Position numbers and translations under genes: made by a program. The notes beneath the pieces were generated by a model. That model was not told where the DNA came from, made no database searches, and saw only the letters and a program-made list of their open reading frames with translations. A DNA stretch of 64,000 nucleotides from Chloroflexota bacterium (GTDB lineage: Bacteria > Chloroflexota > Anaerolineae > Anaerolineales > UBA4823), in assembly GCA_029782365.1 (NCBI GenBank), contig JAKOUW010000076.1, forward strand, positions 62,001 to 126,000, given 5' to 3'. Shown here piece after piece: positions 1 through 8,820 of this stretch (its first letter is position 1; every line of letters starts with the position of its first letter).

Positions 1-203
1 GATTGCCTGCCATGATGGTAATCGGCCGGGTGAAACTGCTCGACTACATACACCTCACCGTGAGCATTGGATTCAACCCGGCCTGGCATAATGTTTTCGA
101 TATTATATTGGTTAGATTTGGGACGCGGCGACTCTATCTCATTGGCGCCCAATTTTACGCCAAGACTGCGAAATTTTTCATAGATCGAAGAAGCAGGCGA
201 CAT
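1..203 (-). CDS. Partial RNase H-like (YprB-type) protein, N-terminus only
   Basis: An open frame runs off the left edge of the window. It starts at an ATG (203) or at a GTG two codons upstream (209) and gives about 67 residues. It contains LGVKLGANE, then a segment with MPGR and VYVVEQFHPADYHHG. This resembles the short region that precedes the RNase H-like exonuclease domain of YprB-type proteins, where a PGR motif is followed by an acidic stretch and a Y-x-H-G motif. The catalytic domain would lie outside the window, so the family call rests on memory of the N-terminal motif alone. It is divergent from fabF, with about 100 bp of shared promoter space. Confidence 0.45.
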   Translation of the reverse strand, partial: MSPASSIYEKFRSLGVKLGANEIESPRPKSNQYNIENIMPGRVESNAHGEVYVVEQFHPADYHHGRQ

Positions 204-299
204 ATACACCAAAACTACCCCTATTGTACCTTATCAGGAAGGGCAGGTGCTTCATTTCAGGGATTGGCCGTACAATCGGTTAGAATAAAGGTAATTGAC

Positions 300-1550
300 A
301 TGGCGCAATCTATGTATCCCAACCGTGTAGTTATCACAGGTTTCGGCACGATTTCTCCCTTGGGGACAAATTCGGCCACACTCTGGAAAAATCTCTTGGC
401 TGGAGTTTCCGGAATCGGCCCGATTCGATTGTTTGACGCATCCAAGATGGATGTGCAAATCGCCGGCGAAGTGCCAGATTTCGACCCGGTGCGCTTTATG
501 GCAGCTAAAGAGGCCCGCCGCACAGATCGCTTCGTTCAATTTGCATTGGCGGCGGTGGAGGAAGCACTAGAGCAGTCCAACCTGAAGTGCGAACGGCATG
601 ATCCCTACAGGATTGGCGCACTGCTTGGCTCTGGTATGGGAGGCATCAACACATATTCTCAAGAGTTGGATGTGCTGCGTGAACGAGGACCGCGCAAGGT
701 CAGCCCGTTTCTCATTCCATCGATTACCGTCGATGTTCCTGCTGTGCGCATTGCGCTGCGCACAGGGGCGCGCGGCCCTAATTTGGGGGTGGCCTCCGCC
801 TGCGCCACCAGCGCGGATGCCATTGGACGAGCTTTCGACACTATTCAACTCGGCTACGCTGATGCCATGTTCGCGGGAGGAAGTGAAGCCGCCATTCACC
901 CGGTTGGTATCGCGGCCTTTGATCAAATGCGCGCTCTTTCCCACCGCAACGCTGAACCCCGCACAAGCAGCCGGCCTTTTGATGCAAACCGCGATGGATT
1001 TGTGCTTGCCGAAGGGGGCGCAGTTTTGGTTTTGGAAGAATTGCAGTTTGCGCTGCGCCGAGGCGCCGAACCTCTGGCAGAATTGATTGGATATGCAGCC
1101 ACCTCAGACGCGATCCACATCGCCTCGCCAGAAAAAGAGGGGATTGGAGCTGGACAATGCATGAGCCTGGCTTTGCAAAGGGCAGGCCTGAACCCCGAGG
1201 ATATAACCTATATCAATGCCCATGCCACCAGCACTCCGGCTGGAGATGCTGCCGAAACACGCGCCATCCACCAGGCCTTTGGGGAGCGAGCAAGACAGGT
1301 GCCGGTCAGCTCGACAAAATCCATGACAGGCCATTTGCTGGGCGGCGCTGGAGCGCTGGAAGCTGTGATTGGTGTGCTGGCGCTGCGCACCGGATGGATT
1401 CCACCAACCATTAACCTGACCAACCCTGACCCGGACTGCGACCTGGACTTTGTCCCAAACCTGGCGCGCAAGGCTGAATTAGAAACTGTGCTGTCTAACT
1501 CGCTTGGATTTGGCGGGCACAACGTGACGTTGGTTTTACGAAAAATCTGA
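300..1550 (+). CDS. fabF: 3-oxoacyl-ACP synthase II (KAS II)
   Basis: Condensing enzyme of type II fatty acid synthesis. It adds malonyl-ACP to acyl-ACP in the elongation cycle in the cytoplasm. The 416-residue product has the family's usual length and the Cys-His-His triad: Cys168 in ASACATS, His308 in NAHATSTP and His345 in MTGHLLGGAG. The reading frame is open further upstream to position 3, but homology begins only at MYPNRVVITG. The ATG at 300 is therefore chosen, with the ATG at 312 as an alternative. There is no good Shine-Dalgarno sequence. A TAGAAT box at 281-286 would leave only a very short leader. No other fatty acid synthesis genes are adjacent, so this may be a stand-alone copy. 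The next gene is convergent. Confidence 0.93.
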   Translation: MAQSMYPNRVVITGFGTISPLGTNSATLWKNLLAGVSGIGPIRLFDASKMDVQIAGEVPDFDPVRFMAAKEARRTDRFVQFALAAVEEALEQSNLKCERHDPYRIGALLGSGMGGINTYSQELDVLRERGPRKVSPFLIPSITVDVPAVRIALRTGARGPNLGVASACATSADAIGRAFDTIQLGYADAMFAGGSEAAIHPVGIAAFDQMRALSHRNAEPRTSSRPFDANRDGFVLAEGGAVLVLEELQFALRRGAEPLAELIGYAATSDAIHIASPEKEGIGAGQCMSLALQRAGLNPEDITYINAHATSTPAGDAAETRAIHQAFGERARQVPVSSTKSMTGHLLGGAGALEAVIGVLALRTGWIPPTINLTNPDPDCDLDFVPNLARKAELETVLSNSLGFGGHNVTLVLRKI

Positions 1551-1574
1551 CCAGACCTTGCCGCCCAGGTTTCA

Positions 1575-2501
1575 TCAGGATGACGCGACCAGGTTGATGA
1601 TCCTGGGGGTGATTCCGCTCAAATCGTGCAGTCCCTGGCTGAAAGCTCTGCGAGCTGGCGTTGCACCGATCAATAAGCCTGGCACCGGGTTGGCTGTGTG
1701 GCGGCGGGTTGATAGGTCTTCCAGGTTGCCATGATCAGAGGTGATTAATATCAGTCCGCTGTCATCGTGCCAAGCATCGAAAAGTCCCCCTAGGGTTTGA
1801 TCAAAATTTTCCAATAACTGCACAGCCTGGGGCATATTTTGCTCGTGGCCGGCATAATCCGTCAGCCAATATTCAAAAAAAGCAAAATCATACGCCTGCC
1901 CCAGTTTCGCCAGCTGTTGTCCAGCCTCACGATGGCTGAGAATAGGTATCTGTGGGAAACCGGGTTGGGCGCTCCATCCCTCGCCAGTCAAGTCGGCGGG
2001 AAGCGCTCTACCGGCGCGAATATCTTCGCTTGTCATCAATTGCAGGCCAGCGCTGGTCGCCGCCAAAGGAACAGCAGAGTACATTCTGCGCCGAGATTCG
2101 ATCGCCTGGAAATAGCGCGGTGGATAACCGCTCAGCAAAGCACAGCGTTTGCCAAGCTCGCTCAACTGGTGAAACAAGTTTCCATTTGTCACGAAACGCG
2201 CGACTGCCTCGTTGGGTTTCGGTCCATAGTGGTAGCCAATTTCAGCCGGCACATTGATACCTGTCAGCAACACGGCTTGCCCGGTAGCTGACTGCGGCAG
2301 TCCTGAAATATTGAGACAAGCGTCCAGGCGCAGCAGGGTAGCGCGTTCGTTTTCCAGCGGCAAAGATGGGCTTTCGATCAATTTATGCCCGTTGAGCAAT
2401 GCCTGCAAATTGGGCATCTGAGCTGAGAAAAAGGGGTTCGTCTGAGGATCATCTGACCCCAGCCCTACACCATCCAGAAAGATAAACAGACAACGCATCA
2501 A
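1575..2501 (-). CDS. Alkaline phosphatase/phosphoglycerate mutase-superfamily metalloenzyme
   Basis: The 308-residue protein belongs to the superfamily that includes alkaline phosphatase and cofactor-independent phosphoglycerate mutase. The N-terminal FIFLDGVGLG supplies a metal-binding Asp. ATGQAVLLTG near residue 75 is where the nucleophile region lies. The C-terminal TSDHGNLEDLSTRRHT supplies the D-H and final His ligands. It is much shorter than true iPGM (about 510 residues) and lacks an obvious iPGM insertion domain, so its substrate is unknown. It starts 6 bp after the thioredoxin-like gene at 2508-2984, so the two are probably cotranscribed. The functional link between them is not evident. 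Confidence 0.7.
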   Translation of the reverse strand: MMRCLFIFLDGVGLGSDDPQTNPFFSAQMPNLQALLNGHKLIESPSLPLENERATLLRLDACLNISGLPQSATGQAVLLTGINVPAEIGYHYGPKPNEAVARFVTNGNLFHQLSELGKRCALLSGYPPRYFQAIESRRRMYSAVPLAATSAGLQLMTSEDIRAGRALPADLTGEGWSAQPGFPQIPILSHREAGQQLAKLGQAYDFAFFEYWLTDYAGHEQNMPQAVQLLENFDQTLGGLFDAWHDDSGLILITSDHGNLEDLSTRRHTANPVPGLLIGATPARRAFSQGLHDLSGITPRIINLVASS

Positions 2502-2507
2502 TAAATC

Positions 2508-2984
2508 TCAAGGCACTGAGGCACGAATTTTCGCCTCATCCAGAACGCCGATGCTGCGCAGTATCTCTTTTCCGCTGGCATCGAAGAATATAAAAGTAGG
2601 CGTTCCGAAAACGCTGTATTTGCGAGCGATAAATTGTCCTTGTGCATCCTGGACATTGACGCGAACCACGATTAATTTGCCTTTTAGATCAATTTCGAGC
2701 CTATCCACGATAGGTTTCGCAGCGATGCAGCCCGTTCAATATGGCGATTGCGCTTCAATAAGCACTGGCAAACCCTGGCCAATGGCTGCGTCAGGTGCAC
2801 TACCAGCCGGCAAAGTTGTTTCTACTGGCTTGACAAGCCACCACAAGCCGATTATCAGCACAGTCAGTGCACCCAGCGCCAGCCAACCGTTGCGACGCCG
2901 GCCTGTCAGGAGAACGACTCCCAGGCCGATGGCCAGGACAAATCCGGATAACAGGACAAATGAGTAAATGTTGAAAATGGACAT
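2508..2984 (-). CDS. Membrane-anchored thioredoxin-like protein with in-frame UGA (candidate selenoprotein)
   Basis: One continuous frame of 158 codons is interrupted only by a TGA at 2738-2736. Before it come two hydrophobic segments (about residues 6-28 and 35-52) and then LPVLIEAQSPY. After it come TGCIAAKPIVDRLE and a normal thioredoxin core with the cis-proline motif FGTPTF. The TGA falls exactly where the first Cys of the CxxC active site belongs, giving U-T-G-C. A perfect 6-bp hairpin with a GUG loop follows 21 nt after the UGA (2700-2714), which fits the spacing and loop rules recalled for bacterial SECIS elements. A selenocysteine thioredoxin is therefore the best reading. The alternatives are a Cys-to-stop mutation or a sequencing error. 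No sel genes lie in this window. It heads a two-gene unit with the metalloenzyme at 1575-2501. Confidence 0.65.
2700..2714 (-). promoter_or_regulatory. Candidate bacterial SECIS hairpin
   Basis: In the mRNA the sequence CCTATC-GTG-GATAGG forms a 6-bp perfect stem with a 3-nt loop that starts with G. It begins 21 nt after the UGA of the thioredoxin-like gene, and the loop is 27 nt downstream. Bacterial SECIS models recalled from the literature ask for a loop 16-37 nt after UGA with a G in the first two loop positions. The hairpin lies wholly inside the coding region, as bacterial SECIS elements must. Confidence 0.5.
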
Positions 2985-3068
2985 TTGATCTCTTCTTTGT
3001 TAGGTCTAGATGGTTATTTTACTCCAAACTCTCAAGCTGTCATACTCGAAATCAGGATAAAACACACT

Positions 3069-3097
3069 TTGACAAGCGGGGATTAATCACGTAAAAT
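3069..3097 (+). promoter_or_regulatory. Promoter of the EF-G paralogue
   Basis: TTGACA at 3069-3074, a 17-bp spacer and TAAAAT at 3092-3097 form a near-consensus sigma-70-type promoter. The predicted start is near 3104, about 38 nt upstream of the ATG. Confidence 0.75.
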
Positions 3098-3141
3098 CTA
3101 AAACTGCGCATACTGCAAATTTTTTAAGAAGGGTCCTCTAG

Positions 3142-5214
3142 ATGAAAGAATATACCTCTGAGTCCGTTCGTAACATTGCTTTGGCCTCCCACAGCAGCTC
3201 TGGCAAAACCATGCTGGTCGAGGCATTCTTGCACTTCACCGGTGCAACAACCCGCCTGGGGAAGATTGAAGATGGCACGACCGCATCGGATTTTGAAGAT
3301 GAGGAGATCCGCCGTGGCATCTCGCTTTCGACAACCGTGATTCCCATCGAATACAAAAACACCAAAATAAACCTGCTGGACACACCGGGCTACACAGATT
3401 TTATAGGCGAGGTCATATCCTCACTGCGCGTGGCTGATGGTGCAATGATCCTGGTTGACTCTGTAGCCGGTGCGGAGGTGGGTACCGAAATTGCGATGAA
3501 CTATTGTGATCGCTACAACCTGCCTCGTTTCTTGATCGTCAACAAAATGAACAGGGACAATGCTAATTTTCGCAAGGCGCTCGACTCTGTGAAGGAAATT
3601 TCATCAGCCAGTTTCATCCCTGTGCAACTGCCCCTGGGAGAAAAAGCTGAATTCAAGGGTGTGATCGACCTGCTAACGATGAAAGCATACCCGGGTGACG
3701 GAAAAACATCACAGCCGATCCCGGCGCAATTTGCTGACGAAGCCGAAGAGGCCCATACTGCTTTGGTGGAGGCTGCGGCTGAAGGGGAGGACGAGCTGCT
3801 GATGAAGTATCTGGATGGCGAAACCCTGTCTTCTGAAGAAGTGATGCGTGGCCTGCGTAAAGTAATCATGGCGGGAAATTATATTCCTGTCTTTGTCAGC
3901 GCAGGCTCCGCCGAAATAGGCATGGGACCCTTGCTTGACGCGATCGTGGCGTTGATGCCATCGCCTGCTGAGGCACCTGCTTTTAAAGCCATCGGCAAAG
4001 ATGGCGAGGAGACTCTATCTTGCTCGGATAATGGCCCATTGGCCGCATATGTCTGGAAAACAACCGCCGATCCATTTGTGGGAAAAATTACTTACCTTAA
4101 GGTGTATTCAGGCACCTTACATGCCGACACCCGCGTTTGGAACCAAAATAAGTCAGCGGAAGAGCGTCTGGGGGGTTTGAACGTGATGCGTGGCAAAGAG
4201 CAAATCGGCGTCAAAACCGCACATGCCGGTGATCTGGTGGCAGTAGCCAAACTTGGCACAACCGCCACCGGCGACACTTTCTGTGACAAGACCCATCCAT
4301 TGACCTTGCCGATGCCCGAATACCCGAATGCGTTGTTTAGTGTGGCGGTTTTCCCGAAATCTCAGGCAGACTCAGCGAAAATCAGCCCGACCCTCACCCG
4401 GTTGTGTGAAGAAGACCCGACGCTTACCTGGCGCCAGGAGCAAGCCACAGCACAGACAATTTTACAGGGCATGGGTGACCAGCATATTGATGTAGCCATT
4501 CGCAAAGCCGAATCAAAATTCCAAACCAACCTGACATTTGAACTGCCAAAGGTGCCTTACCAAGAAGCCATTACCAAGGAAGGCCAGGCGATGCACCGCC
4601 ATAAGAAACAAACCGGCGGCGCCGGCCAGTTCGCTGAGGTTTGGATGCGTGTGTATCCTCATGCTGACAACGATTACGAATTATCCTGGGATGTGTTTGG
4701 TGGGTCGATTTCCTCCAGCTTTATGCCTGCCATTGACAAAGGCGTGCGCAATGTCTTGAAAGAAGGCGTCATTGCAGGCTATCCGGTGCACAATGTCAAG
4801 GTGTCCATCTACGATGGCAAGGAACACCCAGTGGACTCGAAACCAATTGCGTTTGAAACGGCTGGGCGTGAAGCTTTCAAAGCGGCCTTCAAGGAAGCTA
4901 ATCCGGTGCTGCGCGAACCGATCATGAACGTGCGGATTATCGTCCCCGAATCAAACATGGGCGATATCTTAGGCGATTTAAACACTCGCAGAGCGCGAGT
5001 CCAGGGCATGGACACCGAAAAAGGGCGCTCGGTCGTCACAGCCACAGTGCCGTTGGCTGAAATGCAACGCTACACTACCGACCTGCGCTCTATGACCGGC
5101 GGCAGAGGCATATTTGCGATGGAATTTTCGCATTATGAAGTGGTTCCCTCACACATTGCGGCTGAAATCGTAGCCGCTCGCCAGAAGGAAATTCAACAAG
5201 CAAAAGAGGAATAA
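3142..5214 (+). CDS. Elongation factor G-like translational GTPase (EF-G paralogue)
   Basis: The 690-residue product has the five-domain EF-G architecture. The G1 motif is ASHSSSGKT (residues 15-23), with SSS where classical EF-G has IDA. G3 is DTPGYTDF and G4 is NKMNRD. Domain IV contains HKKQTGGAGQFAEV and the C-terminal domain ends with a MTGGRGIFAMEFSHYE segment. The SSSGKT form of the P-loop is typical of the second EF-G family rather than the str-operon fusA, and no rpsL/rpsG/tuf genes are adjacent. Roles of such paralogues in elongation or ribosome recycling vary, so its job is not assigned here. An AAGGG ribosome site precedes the ATG, and a bidirectional terminator follows. Confidence 0.9.
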   Translation: MKEYTSESVRNIALASHSSSGKTMLVEAFLHFTGATTRLGKIEDGTTASDFEDEEIRRGISLSTTVIPIEYKNTKINLLDTPGYTDFIGEVISSLRVADGAMILVDSVAGAEVGTEIAMNYCDRYNLPRFLIVNKMNRDNANFRKALDSVKEISSASFIPVQLPLGEKAEFKGVIDLLTMKAYPGDGKTSQPIPAQFADEAEEAHTALVEAAAEGEDELLMKYLDGETLSSEEVMRGLRKVIMAGNYIPVFVSAGSAEIGMGPLLDAIVALMPSPAEAPAFKAIGKDGEETLSCSDNGPLAAYVWKTTADPFVGKITYLKVYSGTLHADTRVWNQNKSAEERLGGLNVMRGKEQIGVKTAHAGDLVAVAKLGTTATGDTFCDKTHPLTLPMPEYPNALFSVAVFPKSQADSAKISPTLTRLCEEDPTLTWRQEQATAQTILQGMGDQHIDVAIRKAESKFQTNLTFELPKVPYQEAITKEGQAMHRHKKQTGGAGQFAEVWMRVYPHADNDYELSWDVFGGSISSSFMPAIDKGVRNVLKEGVIAGYPVHNVKVSIYDGKEHPVDSKPIAFETAGREAFKAAFKEANPVLREPIMNVRIIVPESNMGDILGDLNTRRARVQGMDTEKGRSVVTATVPLAEMQRYTTDLRSMTGGRGIFAMEFSHYEVVPSHIAAEIVAARQKEIQQAKEE

Positions 5215-5235
5215 TCCTCAACAATCTCTTTAATC

Positions 5236-5268
5236 AAAAAAACCAGCCGTTCTCGGGCTGGTTTTTTT
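5236..5268. terminator. Bidirectional intrinsic terminator
   Basis: AACCAGCC and its complement GGCTGGTT form a stem closed by a short loop. It is flanked by A7 on one side and T7 on the other, so it can stop transcription of the EF-G gene (+) and of the PAP2 gene (-), whose stop codon is 3 bp away. Confidence 0.9.
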
Positions 5269-5270
5269 GA

Positions 5271-6248
5271 TTACATTTTCACCACACGAAAAACGAGCGG
5301 AGCGCCAGCAGTGACCCAGGCTCCAATAATTCCATACCGCAGGTAACGGAATACATATGATACCAGGTCCTCACTGCGCGGCTGGAGTGCGCCAAGCCCG
5401 ACATATAAAATTAACAAGACAGCCATGCCCAACGCGAACCGGCCGAGTAAAACCGAACGATCCTTTGTTTGGGCAGTAAAGCCGCCATGATCGGCCAACC
5501 AGAGCGCTCCGGCAGACATTCCAAACAATGTCCCCATCACCGTAAAAACGCCTTCCAACGACAGCGGACTGATTAGAGGGATTGATCCAGAAGTGCGAAT
5601 GATATTTTCCTGCCAGGCAAGCGGATAATTCCAATTCCCTGCCGCCATGACAACCAACCAATTTGCTATGAGTACTGCAAAGGTTACGCCGAAGGCCGCC
5701 AGGATTTGCTGCCAGGTCGGTTTGCTTTGCAGCCATTTCCAGGCTGGTTTTTCAAGTTTACTGAGCAGCCACAAGATGATAATTCCAATCACCCATCCAG
5801 CCAGGACATCCGTTGGAAAATGAGCGCCGAGTTGAATGCGAGACAGGCCAACCATAAAGCTAATCAGTCCAGCGGCCCAATAGGCCCAGGTTTTTCGAAT
5901 TTCCCTTCCCAATGCCCCAAAAAAGGTGACCGAATTTTGGGCATGCCCGGAGGGCAACCCAAACGATGTTTCAGCCCAATAAGCCGACACCTGGGAGCTG
6001 TACCAATACGGCCGCGGCTGCAAAAAGGCAATCTTAATGAAATTGTTGATGCCACTGCTGAACATCAAATAAGCACCTGCTTTAAAGCCAGTCGGAGCAT
6101 CGAAACACCAATACAATGCAGGAGCAATGAGCAGATAAAATTCTTGCTGGCCTAAAAAACTCAGCCCTTTCATCGGCCAGACCAACCAGGTTCCCAGGCT
6201 TTGCAGGGCAATGATCATCTTGATGCCAAAATCCCAGATAGCTTCCAT
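5271..6248 (-). CDS. PAP2-family membrane phosphatase
   Basis: Integral membrane protein of about 325 residues with the PAP2/phosphatidic acid phosphatase signature. PSGHAQNS carries the acid-base His motif, and SRIQLGAHFPTDVLAGW carries the Arg and nucleophilic His of the third motif. A lysine-rich first motif is not clear. Several hydrophobic helices continue to the C-terminus, which is longer than in minimal PAP2 enzymes. Likely substrates are lipid phosphates or undecaprenyl pyrophosphate; the sequence does not decide. The ATG at 6248 has AGGAGG just upstream and is preferred over an ATG at 6263 that overlaps the stop of the MFS gene. It is the last gene of a unit with the MFS transporter and probably the M24 peptidase. 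Confidence 0.85.
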   Translation of the reverse strand: MEAIWDFGIKMIIALQSLGTWLVWPMKGLSFLGQQEFYLLIAPALYWCFDAPTGFKAGAYLMFSSGINNFIKIAFLQPRPYWYSSQVSAYWAETSFGLPSGHAQNSVTFFGALGREIRKTWAYWAAGLISFMVGLSRIQLGAHFPTDVLAGWVIGIIILWLLSKLEKPAWKWLQSKPTWQQILAAFGVTFAVLIANWLVVMAAGNWNYPLAWQENIIRTSGSIPLISPLSLEGVFTVMGTLFGMSAGALWLADHGGFTAQTKDRSVLLGRFALGMAVLLILYVGLGALQPRSEDLVSYVFRYLRYGIIGAWVTAGAPLVFRVVKM

Positions 6249-6259
6249 TTCTCCTCCTG

Positions 6260-7420
6260 TCATTCAGCCAGCTTCGGAGAGCTGGCGTTTGTCCGATCCG
6301 TCCCTGATTTGGGTAACCAAAGCCAACCCGCCAGCGTACTGATGGCGATCCCAATACCGCTGATTGGGAAAACAAGATCAGGCCGGATGGCATATAACGC
6401 TCCAGCCAAAGGCGGCGCTAAAACTGCGACGAGGGCCAGGGTAGTTTCGAGAGCACCATAAGCCAGGCCCATGTGCTCTGCGCCGACCAACCCTCGACCT
6501 TTGGCCATCAACATTAATCGTGCTGTTTGTGAACTGCCCAACATGGCATAACCCAATAGGTAGGCAGGCATATTGCTGCCGGTCCACATGAAGATTGAAA
6601 ATAAGATCATGGCCGCTTGAGAAACCACCAGGCCCAGGCCGGCATCCAAAGAGCCGATCAATAAGTTGAGCAGAACCACGCCGAAACCGCGTGCCGAAAG
6701 TAGGAAACCAATATTTGCCAGGCTTACGCCGCGCTCGTTTTGCAAGTAATTTTGAGCCAAAGGCTGAGGTAAGTAAATCAAGAAAAATATCCCAAATACC
6801 AGGAAAATGAAACGCACGAAAGTAAAATTGAATACTTTCTCGAAACTGGCGGAAGGGTTTTTATTATGCCCGCTTTCCACCGGTTGGGGGCGGATCATCA
6901 CAATGAGCGACGTGGAAACAATGAACATGATAAAAGCAAACCTGAAAGATGCACGTAAACCCAGGTGTTCTCCAATCCAACCACCCATCAGTGGTCCAAT
7001 CACTGCCCCCACACTGAAGGAGGCGGAAATCAAGGTAAGCGCCCGGCTAACCGACCATTGGCCACGCTCTGCAGTAATATAACTATTCAAGGGACCGCTG
7101 ACAAAAGCTGTAACGCCATACAGGGACATACCAAGGACAAAAAGAGGCAGGCTAGAAGCCACTGCCATCACGCCTGTGGCCAACAGTCCCCATACCCAGG
7201 CTGTGATGAGCAATGGACGGCGGCCAAAACGATCCGCCAGGTAGCCAGCAGGAAGATGGGCGATGCCCATTGCAACCCCAACAATCCCCAAGATGGCACC
7301 AATTTTTACCGGATCGGCGCCTAACTGTTGGAGATAAAGAGGTTGAAAAAAGTAAAACATACCTTCTCCAACACCCCAGGTGGACAAGGCTAATGCAATC
7401 AGCACCAGGTTTTTATTCAT
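6260..7420 (-). CDS. Major facilitator superfamily transporter
   Basis: About 386 residues with roughly 12 hydrophobic helices. The MFS loop 2-3 motif is GYLADRFGRRPLL near residue 60, and a related pattern in the second half marks the inverted repeat. The substrate is not identifiable. The frame is open to 7507, but the membrane protein proper starts at MNKNLVLIALALS (ATG 7420), after a weak GGGAAA ribosome site. The upstream extension has no family character. It ends 12 bp before the preferred start of the PAP2 gene, indicating cotranscription. Confidence 0.85.
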   Translation of the reverse strand: MNKNLVLIALALSTWGVGEGMFYFFQPLYLQQLGADPVKIGAILGIVGVAMGIAHLPAGYLADRFGRRPLLITAWVWGLLATGVMAVASSLPLFVLGMSLYGVTAFVSGPLNSYITAERGQWSVSRALTLISASFSVGAVIGPLMGGWIGEHLGLRASFRFAFIMFIVSTSLIVMIRPQPVESGHNKNPSASFEKVFNFTFVRFIFLVFGIFFLIYLPQPLAQNYLQNERGVSLANIGFLLSARGFGVVLLNLLIGSLDAGLGLVVSQAAMILFSIFMWTGSNMPAYLLGYAMLGSSQTARLMLMAKGRGLVGAEHMGLAYGALETTLALVAVLAPPLAGALYAIRPDLVFPISGIGIAISTLAGWLWLPKSGTDRTNASSPKLAE

Positions 7421-7511
7421 GGTAAATAGATTTCCCTGGTTTGTAGGGTAATCGATCTGTAAACCGAGAGACTCTAACCGAAAAATCCACGCAAAACCTT
7501 TCGGCAAGCTG

Positions 7512-8636
7512 TCATAAGGGTAAGGTTATCAACTCGCGCGGCAGATCTGTCAGGCTAAGGCTGCCATCTTGCGTGATGATCATGTCATCTTCAATGCGCG
7601 CCCCATTGCGACCGGTAAGGTAAATCCCAGGCTCAACGGTAAAGGCCATGCCAGTCTCCAGTATCTGGGTGTTGCCTGCTCGCATATAAGGCGCTTCGTG
7701 GCCTTCCAGGCCCAAACCATGCCCGGTGCGATGGGTGAAATAAACGCCAAAACCAGAGCTTTCAATCACTTTGCGAGCTGCATTATCAACATCCTGGCAG
7801 GCGGCGCCTGGCTTGCAAGCCATACGCCCAGCGGTGTTTGCCTGGTGAACAATATCGACAATTTTTCGTTCTTCTTCGCCAACTTTTCCGATGGCAAACG
7901 TGCGGGTGATATCGGAGAAATAGCCCTGGTAGGAGGCTCCCCAATCAATGACCAATAAGTCGCCTTCCCTAAGCCGACGTTCGGACGGATAAGCATGCGG
8001 ATTGGCCGAGTTAGGCCCGGTTGAGACGATAGGCGTGAAGGGAATTTCCGAACCAGAGCCGTGGCGCAAAATCTGCAGCGTCAATTCTGAAGCAATTTCA
8101 TGCTCTGTCATGCCCAATTGAATTTGAGGTAGAAGCGCTTTCAGCGCATCCTGAGCAATAAGAGCGGCCCGCTGCATGGATGCAATTTCGTCAGCATCTT
8201 TCTTAAGGCGCAATCCAGCAATAATCTCTTCCCCAGAGGTAAACGACGCCTGTGGCGCGGCAGATTCTAATAATCTCAACTCCAGCACCCGAAATTGACG
8301 CGGCTCTACTGCGGCGCTGCCGGATAGCAGCTCAGCCTTCTGCATACCCTGGCGGACAACCGCCTGCCAGGTTGCCGGGTCTTCGCCGTATGGAAAGGCC
8401 TGAACAGAATATCCCAGGTTTTCTAATTTTGCCAGCTCGAGCTGAGGCAAGATGATCACGGGCGGCTGGCCTGGCTGAAAAATGGCGATGACTGGTCGCT
8501 CAGAAAGATGAAAATGCAGACCGGTTAAATAAGTCAGGCTTGGCCCTGGGTTAAGGATCAAGGCAGGAATTCTAGATTTTTCCAGCGCTTCTGACAACCT
8601 TGTTTGGCGAGCGGCGAGAGCTTCAAATTGATTCAT
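7512..8636 (-). CDS. M24-family metallopeptidase, Xaa-Pro aminopeptidase type
   Basis: A 374-residue cytoplasmic peptidase of the pita-bread fold that removes N-terminal residues before proline. The N-terminal creatinase-like domain is followed by the catalytic domain with all five metal ligands in order: Asp in VIDWGAS, Asp in FSDITRTF, His in RTGHGLGLEGHE, Glu in TVEPGIY and Glu in ARIEDDM. The ATG at 8636 follows an AGGAG site; the longer frame to 8690 adds a hydrophobic stretch without support. It lies 91 bp upstream of the MFS gene on the same strand and is divergent from the LON-domain gene. Confidence 0.88.
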   Translation of the reverse strand: MNQFEALAARQTRLSEALEKSRIPALILNPGPSLTYLTGLHFHLSERPVIAIFQPGQPPVIILPQLELAKLENLGYSVQAFPYGEDPATWQAVVRQGMQKAELLSGSAAVEPRQFRVLELRLLESAAPQASFTSGEEIIAGLRLKKDADEIASMQRAALIAQDALKALLPQIQLGMTEHEIASELTLQILRHGSGSEIPFTPIVSTGPNSANPHAYPSERRLREGDLLVIDWGASYQGYFSDITRTFAIGKVGEEERKIVDIVHQANTAGRMACKPGAACQDVDNAARKVIESSGFGVYFTHRTGHGLGLEGHEAPYMRAGNTQILETGMAFTVEPGIYLTGRNGARIEDDMIITQDGSLSLTDLPRELITLPL

Positions 8637-8783
8637 GTGTAAACTCCTGGGAGGAAGAAAAAGGGGTAAAAAGGCAAACCAACAGAGCAAAGCTTACTTT
8701 CCGTCTGCAGTTGATTATACCAAGCCTTTCTCATGGTCACGAATTGGGATCAGAGGGTGAATAGTGGGTATGAAAACACACAA

Positions 8784-8812
8784 TTGTCGAAATTATTTAT
8801 CACAAGTAAAAT
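8784..8812 (+). promoter_or_regulatory. Promoter giving a leaderless or near-leaderless transcript
   Basis: TTGTCG at 8784-8789, a 17-bp spacer and TAAAAT at 8807-8812 lie only 8 bp before the ATG at 8821. Transcription would begin at or within a base or two of the start codon, in keeping with the absence of a ribosome binding site. Confidence 0.6.
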
Positions 8813-8820
8813 AGGTGTGC

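Noticed and set aside
2508..2984. Two separate genes (TM protein and small thioredoxin) or a plain pseudogene
   Set aside because: Both halves share one frame with continuous thioredoxin homology. The only interruption is a TGA at a catalytic Cys position with a fitting hairpin after it.
3142..5214. Mutated P-loop (SSSGKT) suggesting a dead EF-G
   Set aside because: This P-loop form is usual in the second EF-G family, and all other GTPase motifs are intact.
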